Assembly (NCBI GenBank): GCA_018716285.1
Contig: DVKD01000046.1
Location: forward strand, 28,643 to 92,642
Length of the DNA stretch: 64,000 bases
Source of the DNA: Candidatus Merdivicinus faecavium
Lineage (GTDB): Bacteria; Bacillota; Clostridia; Oscillospirales; Ruminococcaceae
Reading direction: 5' to 3'
Both the position numbers and the translations under genes were made by a program. Shown one piece after another: positions 59,684-64,000 of the stretch (within the stretch, counting starts at the first letter, position 1; every line of letters starts with the position of its first letter). The notes under the pieces are model-generated. The model was not told the DNA's origin. It saw only the letters and a list, made by a program, of their open reading frames with translations, and ran no database searches.

Positions 59684-59744
59684 GTTATTATACCACGGTG
59701 TTTCCCTCCGGTCAAGGATTTTTGACAATTCAGGAGGAACTATC

Positions 59745-59978
59745 ATGTACACACTGCGCGAACTGTTCTACCAGGTATCCGAAAACGCCGCCATCCCGCC
59801 CGAGCTTGCCAAAGCCATCCGCAGCGCCAACGAGCTCATCCTGGAGTCGCTCAGGACCGACGCGGCGAGCTTCACAGTCATCGAGGACGCCTGGGCCGGC
59901 TACGGCTCCGAGAGCCTTTACACCGGCTTCGCCTGGGGCTTCCGCACCGCGGTGAGCCTGCTGACCGGCGAAATCTGA
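59745..59978 (+). CDS. Small protein of unknown function
   Basis: 77-residue protein, mainly helical, beginning MYTLRELFYQVSENAAI and ending with a hydrophobic FAWGFRTAVSLLTGEI stretch. AGGAGG 7 nt before the ATG. Resembles the small DUF6809-type proteins of gut clostridia only loosely. No close promoter was found; it follows the repeat patch and is convergent with ispDF. Confidence 0.7.
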   Translation: MYTLRELFYQVSENAAIPPELAKAIRSANELILESLRTDAASFTVIEDAWAGYGSESLYTGFAWGFRTAVSLLTGEI

Positions 59979-59986
59979 CACAGCCG

Positions 59987-61153
59987 CTACATCCCGCTGA
60001 GCAGGCAGACGGCGCTGGCCGAGATCCCCTCGCCGGCGCCGGTGAAGCCGAGCCCCTCCTCGGTGGTGGCCTTGACGCTGACCGCGTCCGGGCTGACGCC
60101 GAGGTCGGCGGCGAGGTTCCGGCGCATCTGGGGGATGGAGAGCTTCATTTTTGGGGCCTGGGCAATAATGGTGGCGTCGAGGTTTGCCACCCGGTACCCC
60201 CGCGCGGCGGCCATCCCGGCGACGGCGCGGAGCAGCTCCCGGCTGTCCGCGCCCCGGTAGGCGGGGTCGGTGTCGGGGAAATGCCCGCCGATGTCGCCGA
60301 GGGCGAGCGCGCCGAGGATGGCGTCCATCACCGCGTGGAGGAGGACGTCGGCGTCCGAGTGGCCGAGCAGCCCTTTCTCCCAGGGGATCTCCACCCCGCC
60401 GAGGATGAGCTTCCGCCCTTCGGTCAGCCGGTGGACGTCGTAGCCCTGCCCGATCCGCGGCGGGAGGGGGGCTTTCGGCGCGGCTTCGCCGGAGAGGATC
60501 GCCTCGGCGGCGGGGATGTCGGCGGGGGTGGTGAGCTTTAAGTTCTGCTCGCTTCCTCTGGTCATCCGGACGGGGCGGCCGGTCAGCTCGAAAAGCTGGG
60601 CGTCGTCGGTGAAGTCGAGCCCCCGCAGCCGCGCCTCCTCCATCGCCGCCAGGTAGTCCGCCCGGCGGAAGACCTGCGGGGTCTGGGCCTGGAAAAGGCC
60701 GCCGCGGTCCGGAGTGGAGCGGACAAAGCCGCCCTCCCCCATCTTGATGGTGTCCTTGACCGGCAGGACGGGAATGGCGCCGCCCGCCTCCGCCGCGCCG
60801 CGGAAGGCCTCCTCGATCACCGCGCGGGGGACGAGGGGCCGCGCGCCATCGTGGACGGCGACAAACTCCGCCCCGGGCGAAACCGCCTCCATCCCCGCGA
60901 AGACCGACTGCTGGCGGGTAGCGCCCCCGCAGGACAGGACCCGGACCCGCCCGCCAAACGGGGCGAGCAGCGCCCGGTAGACCGCCGCCCGCTCGGGCGA
61001 GGCGACGACAAGGATCTCCCCGACCTCGGGGAATGGGAGGAAGGCTTCGACGCTCCGCTGGAGGACCGTTTTGCCGCACAGCGGGAGGAGCTGCTTGTCC
61101 GTCCCGCCCATCCGGCTCGAAGCGCCGGCGCTCATAATCAGGACGCTATACAT
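59987..61153 (-). CDS. ispDF: Bifunctional IspD/IspF, MEP-pathway enzyme
   Basis: 388-residue fusion of two isoprenoid enzymes. Residues 1-225 are IspD (CTP cytidylyltransferase: [26 protein letters not shown]). Residues 232-388 are IspF (cyclase: GQGYDVHRL and [16 protein letters not shown] metal ligands, [23 protein letters not shown]). ATG 61153 has AAAGGA about 9 nt upstream. The enzyme between them, IspE, is elsewhere. Confidence 0.96.
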   Translation of the reverse strand: MYSVLIMSAGASSRMGGTDKQLLPLCGKTVLQRSVEAFLPFPEVGEILVVASPERAAVYRALLAPFGGRVRVLSCGGATRQQSVFAGMEAVSPGAEFVAVHDGARPLVPRAVIEEAFRGAAEAGGAIPVLPVKDTIKMGEGGFVRSTPDRGGLFQAQTPQVFRRADYLAAMEEARLRGLDFTDDAQLFELTGRPVRMTRGSEQNLKLTTPADIPAAEAILSGEAAPKAPLPPRIGQGYDVHRLTEGRKLILGGVEIPWEKGLLGHSDADVLLHAVMDAILGALALGDIGGHFPDTDPAYRGADSRELLRAVAGMAAARGYRVANLDATIIAQAPKMKLSIPQMRRNLAADLGVSPDAVSVKATTEEGLGFTGAGEGISASAVCLLSGM

Positions 61154-61250
61154 GAAATCATCCTTTCTGAACATCTGTCAAGCGATATGTCCATCATAGC
61201 CTGCGGGGAGGAAATTGTCAAGAGGATGGGCGCGGATGCGGCGGATTGCC

Positions 61251-61279
61251 TTGACTTTTCTCCCAAAAGAGGGTATCAT
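61251..61279 (+). promoter_or_regulatory. Promoter of the phosphodiesterase gene
   Basis: TTGACT at 61251-61256, 17-nt spacer, TATCAT at 61274-61279. The -10 box covers an upstream in-frame ATG, ruling it out as a start. Confidence 0.75.
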
Positions 61280-61316
61280 GGGGATACTGAAAAATCAATC
61301 GAAAGGTCGTGCTCCC

Positions 61317-62093
61317 ATGAGCCAGAAAGTCCTCCTCATCCTTGTCGACGGCATGCGCCCCGACGCGATCGACGCCTGCCCCCATCCCTTTTTGCGGGAA
61401 CTCCGAAAAGAAAGCGCCTACTCCATGAAGGCCAGCACCGTCATGCCCTCGGTCACCCTCCCCTGCCACGCCTCCCTCTTTCTGAGCGTCGGCCCGGAGC
61501 GGCACGGCATCACGACCAATGTCTGGATGCCCCAGGTCCGTCCCATTGTGAGCCTCGGCGACGCGGTCCATCAGGCGGGGAAACGGGCCGCCATGTACTA
61601 CAACTGGGAGGAGCTGCGCGACCTAAACCGCCCCGGCAGCCTCATCCACAGCGAGTACCACAACATGGAGCGGACCGGCGGCCTCGCCTCAGACCGGCTC
61701 CTCACCGAGCACACCCTCGCCTGCATCCGGGAGGACGACCCCGACTTCATCTTCCTCTATCTCGGCTACACCGACGAGGCGGGCCATTCCAAGGGCTGGA
61801 TGACCGCGCACTATCTCGAGGCGGTCGCGGGCGCCTCGGCCTGCATCGAAACGCTTTACCGCGCCCTGCCGGAGGGATGGTCGATGATCGTCACCGCCGA
61901 TCACGGCGGCCATGACCGCGGCCACGGGCTGGACATCCCCGAGGATATGACCATCCCCGTCTATTTTGCGGGCGCGCCCTTTGAGAAGGGGAAGGAGCTC
62001 CCCGGCGTCAGCATCAAGGACATCGCCCCCACCATCGCGAAGATCATGGACTTTGCCCCGCCCAAGGAGTGGGAGGGCGCAAGCGTCGTCTGA
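61317..62093 (+). CDS. Alkaline phosphatase-superfamily phosphodiesterase
   Basis: 258-residue nucleotide pyrophosphatase/phosphodiesterase-type enzyme: LVDGMRPDAID metal Asp, nucleophile Thr in STVMPSVTLPCHASLF, LGYTDEAGHSKGW and TADHGGHDRGHG metal ligands. No signal peptide, so it acts inside the cell. AAAGG is 10 nt before ATG 61317. Compact size compared with eukaryotic NPPs. Confidence 0.9.
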   Translation: MSQKVLLILVDGMRPDAIDACPHPFLRELRKESAYSMKASTVMPSVTLPCHASLFLSVGPERHGITTNVWMPQVRPIVSLGDAVHQAGKRAAMYYNWEELRDLNRPGSLIHSEYHNMERTGGLASDRLLTEHTLACIREDDPDFIFLYLGYTDEAGHSKGWMTAHYLEAVAGASACIETLYRALPEGWSMIVTADHGGHDRGHGLDIPEDMTIPVYFAGAPFEKGKELPGVSIKDIAPTIAKIMDFAPPKEWEGASVV

Positions 62094-62120
62094 TTCCTCT
62101 CAATTCTGTCAAAAATTCGA

Positions 62121-62157
62121 AAACGGGAACGAGCCTGCGCGGCCGTTCCCGTTTTTT
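62121..62157. terminator. Bidirectional terminator
   Basis: 11-bp stem AAACGGGAACG / CGTTCCCGTTT with a 12-nt loop, then T run. Confidence 0.88.
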
Positions 62158-62170
62158 GCCGTCTTCCCCG

Positions 62171-63571
62171 CTACTGCGCCGCTTCGGCGAGCATTTTGGC
62201 CAGCGCGTCGAGGGCGGCGGCGTCCGGCTCCGCGCCGTCATAGCGCACGCGGCAGTACCCCTCGGTCACAATGCCCAAAAGGTCGGGCGGCAGGGCTTTC
62301 TCAGCCTTGCGGCGGATCTCCTCCGGCGTATCGGCGGGGGAAAGCTCTGTCCTGCGGAGGAGGAGCAGCATCATCGCCAGGCGGTAGCCCTCCCGCATCC
62401 GCTCCCCGCCCGGCTTCATCGCGCGGAAAGCGCGGTACTCCTTTTTCCAGCGCCGCAGGTCGTATTTCCGCTCCCGCCAGCGGAAATTCTCGCTCTGGCG
62501 GCTCAGCTCCTCGACATTGTCGGCAAAATACTGGTTGACATCGGCCAGCGCGGAAGGGGCGGCGCGGTGGAAGAGGAGGTTGCGGATAAAATTGCGCACC
62601 GCAGACGCCGCCGTGCACAGCGCTTTCCAGATCTCGCGCCGGTAGAAAAACAGCAGGCCGAGGAACAGCAGGAACAGCACAACGCCGAAGACGGTCCAGA
62701 AGATGCTCGGCTCCCCTTGCGCGGGCGGAAGGCCCATCTCCCCGCTCTGCCCCGACGGGATTTCCTCCGGAAGCGGGTCGCCCGCCTCCCCCTCCGGGAG
62801 CATCCGGAGCAGCGCCCCAACCAGCCGGCGCAGCAGCTCCAAAATCTGGCTGAACACCCAGGCGATCGGGCCGCGCAGCAGATACCCGGCAAAAATCAGG
62901 GCGCAGACGCAGACAATCAGCGAAAAGCTGTACCACCGCATCCGCCGGGGCAGGATGCTGATGCTGCGGCCGCTCCGCTTTTCGGTCAGGAAATCGATGT
63001 TGCCCTGGTTTTTGGCTGCCGCATGGACGCAGGCGGCGATCAGCAGGGTGACCGAGAGGGCGCCCAGCTCGAGCCTCCGCCCGAACAGCCAGCAGGCGAT
63101 GCAGGCGACGACGTCCAGGATAACCAGGGCCGTCAGGTAGTGGTTGGTGAGGATGTCGTCGTAATCCCGCTCCCAGAGCCGGCAGCAGGCCGATACGGCT
63201 GCAAAGGAGAGAAGCCCGGCGGCATCCGCCGCAAAATAGAGCCGCCATCCCTCTTCTGCCGCGGGGAAGCGCATCCAGAACACGACAGCCGCCGCCCCGC
63301 ATCCGACTGCCGCCAGAAAGGCCAGCAGATTCGCAAAAAGGGCGCTCCACCGGCTGGGCAGCCTGTTGACCCGCGGGACGATCTGCGCGCCGAACAGCAC
63401 CCCGACCCCGCCCGACAGCAGCAGGACGACCAGCTGCCGCCAGAGCAGCGCGTCGGTGATCTCCGCCCCGGTCGGGATCAGGAAGAGGGCGAAGACCGGC
63501 AGCCCGAGAAAGGAAAAGCAGAGCGCCGCCGCCGTTTTGATGGCGGGCAGCAGCGGAAAACGCAGCTTCAT
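62171..63571 (-). CDS. DUF4129-type membrane protein
   Basis: 466-residue protein with about six N-terminal membrane helices (to about residue 235) and one near 290-312, then a cytoplasmic C-terminal helical domain with RKYDLRRWKKEYR and EGYRLAMMLLLLRRTE, like the DUF4129 tail of transglutaminase-type proteins. It lacks a transglutaminase core. The start overlaps the DUF58 stop (ATGA), the usual MoxR/DUF58/DUF4129 order. Confidence 0.7.
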   Translation of the reverse strand: MKLRFPLLPAIKTAAALCFSFLGLPVFALFLIPTGAEITDALLWRQLVVLLLSGGVGVLFGAQIVPRVNRLPSRWSALFANLLAFLAAVGCGAAAVVFWMRFPAAEEGWRLYFAADAAGLLSFAAVSACCRLWERDYDDILTNHYLTALVILDVVACIACWLFGRRLELGALSVTLLIAACVHAAAKNQGNIDFLTEKRSGRSISILPRRMRWYSFSLIVCVCALIFAGYLLRGPIAWVFSQILELLRRLVGALLRMLPEGEAGDPLPEEIPSGQSGEMGLPPAQGEPSIFWTVFGVVLFLLFLGLLFFYRREIWKALCTAASAVRNFIRNLLFHRAAPSALADVNQYFADNVEELSRQSENFRWRERKYDLRRWKKEYRAFRAMKPGGERMREGYRLAMMLLLLRRTELSPADTPEEIRRKAEKALPPDLLGIVTEGYCRVRYDGAEPDAAALDALAKMLAEAAQ

Positions 63572-64000
63572 GCCGCACCTCCTTCCAGCTGGGCGGGGGA
63601 AAGCTCGATGATCTCGCAGCCGGCGGCGTCCAGCTCAGACGGGATCTCCCCCAGGAGTATCGTCCGGACGCGCACCCCGTCCGCCTGCTTGCGGCGGACA
63701 ACCTCAAGGATGCGCTCATCGACAAACCCGGTCACCAGGATGAGGTCGGTCGAGGTGATGTTGTGGTAGCAGTCGCCCAGGAAGGCGAAAAATTCCTCGG
63801 TGCTCCGGAGCTTCAGCCGCGCGAGGAGCTGGAACAGGCTCTCAATGTAGTCCCGCCCCCAATATTCCCCGGTAAAAATGGTGTCCCGCTCGTCGGTCGT
63901 GCAGCAGTTCGCAGCAAACCGCAGCGGCATCCCGACGGCGAGGGCCGAATCGAAGAGCCCGGCGCAGAGCCGGATGGCCGTCTCCATCTTGTCCGCGTCG
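63568..64000 (-). CDS. DUF58-family protein, C-terminal part (runs off right edge)
   Basis: Only the last 143 or so codons are inside the window. The frame stays open to the edge. The visible part has the VWA-like end of DUF58 proteins (DADKMETAIRLCAGLFDSALAVGMPLRFAANC, split over the edge) and DLILVTGFVDERILEVV. DUF58 proteins are partners of MoxR AAA ATPases, whose gene would be next outside the window. Confidence 0.65.
   Translation of the reverse strand, partial: DADKMETAIRLCAGLFDSALAVGMPLRFAANCCTTDERDTIFTGEYWGRDYIESLFQLLARLKLRSTEEFFAFLGDCYHNITSTDLILVTGFVDERILEVVRRKQADGVRVRTILLGEIPSELDAAGCEIIELSPAQLEGGAA

Larger units (their letters stand above)
59503..59713. repeat. Element A, second copy interrupted by hairpin modules
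   Basis: The left part (59503-59535) and right part (59686-59713 and onward) together match the intact copy at 59330; the right 25 nt agree at about 20 positions. Between them lie two cloverleaf modules. TATTATATCATGG (59523-59535) and TATTATACCACGG (59686-59698) flank the insert as an 11/13 direct repeat, like a target-site duplication. Confidence 0.65.

Noticed and set aside
61278..61316. Upstream in-frame ATG as the start of the phosphodiesterase
   Set aside because: It lies inside the -10 box of a good promoter.
62069..63769. 566-codon plus-strand frame opposite the DUF4129 and DUF58 genes
   Set aside because: Gln/Arg/Gly-rich, no domain or promoter; opposite genes have coherent membrane helices and coupling.
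1..64000. Insertion sequences, prophage, rRNA operons and canonical tRNAs
   Set aside because: No transposase, integrase, phage structural gene, rRNA core or complete tRNA was found in either strand.

Overview
The window is about 64 kb of GC-rich (roughly 60 percent), gene-dense DNA with short intergenic gaps, sigma-A type promoters with 17-bp spacers, and strong purine-rich ribosome binding sites. A GerA-type germination operon, a CwlD amidase and a YabE-like protein point to an endospore-forming Clostridia member. GC content, DUF families and serine/glutamate-rich lipoproteins suit a gut Oscillospiraceae/Ruminococcaceae lineage; the species is not determined. There are no rRNA genes, canonical tRNAs, transposases, phage genes or CRISPR arrays.

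Layout. 1-2.9 kb: N-terminal part of an LTA-synthase-like gene, then a GntR/YtrA-type regulator with a near-perfect operator and its DUF5808 membrane partner. 3-9 kb: radA, a kinase-HAD fusion, a GH3 glycosidase and a MATE pump. 9-14 kb: DUF421/DUF4363 pair opposite a gerA/B/C operon. 14-20 kb: fba, a small DUF3006-like protein, a UroD-like protein, cwlD, a YabE-like G5/3D protein, and a sigma-factor unit that also holds a tRNA-like element and a zinc-ribbon gene. 20-28 kb: housekeeping operon phoH-ybeY-dgkA-orf-era-yqzL-recO-DUF3267-mutS2. 28-33 kb: SDR, APH-type kinase, asparaginase, a DUF4358-like lipoprotein and DHHW pair, and an S1-domain protein. 33-40.6 kb: a GldF/GldG-like ABC exporter with DUF4340 behind an attenuator-like leader, then tex, which appears to start at AUC. 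40.6-48.3 kb (minus): araB-araD with three added genes, a PadR-DUF1700-DUF4097 envelope-stress type operon, and DUF4234/DUF2752. 48.4-57 kb: rnpB, then a redox cluster (three flavodoxin-like proteins, DUF4405, cupin, aldo/keto reductase, carboxymuconolactone decarboxylase-like protein, sugar acetyltransferase) ending in TraX-like and M15 peptidase genes. 57-64 kb: IMPase, amidohydrolase, a ribbon-helix-helix regulator, a 475-bp hairpin-dense non-coding patch, ispDF, a phosphodiesterase, and a DUF58/DUF4129 pair cut by the right edge.

The most unusual items are the two adjacent cloverleaf-type repeats at 59521-59683, which seem to have split an older inverted-repeat element; the tRNA-like sequence with a shrunken anticodon arm at 19273-19338; the AUC start of tex; the attenuator ahead of the ABC exporter; and the LysR-type box upstream of the flavodoxin cluster. 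All functional calls come from reading motifs and context; no database search was run.
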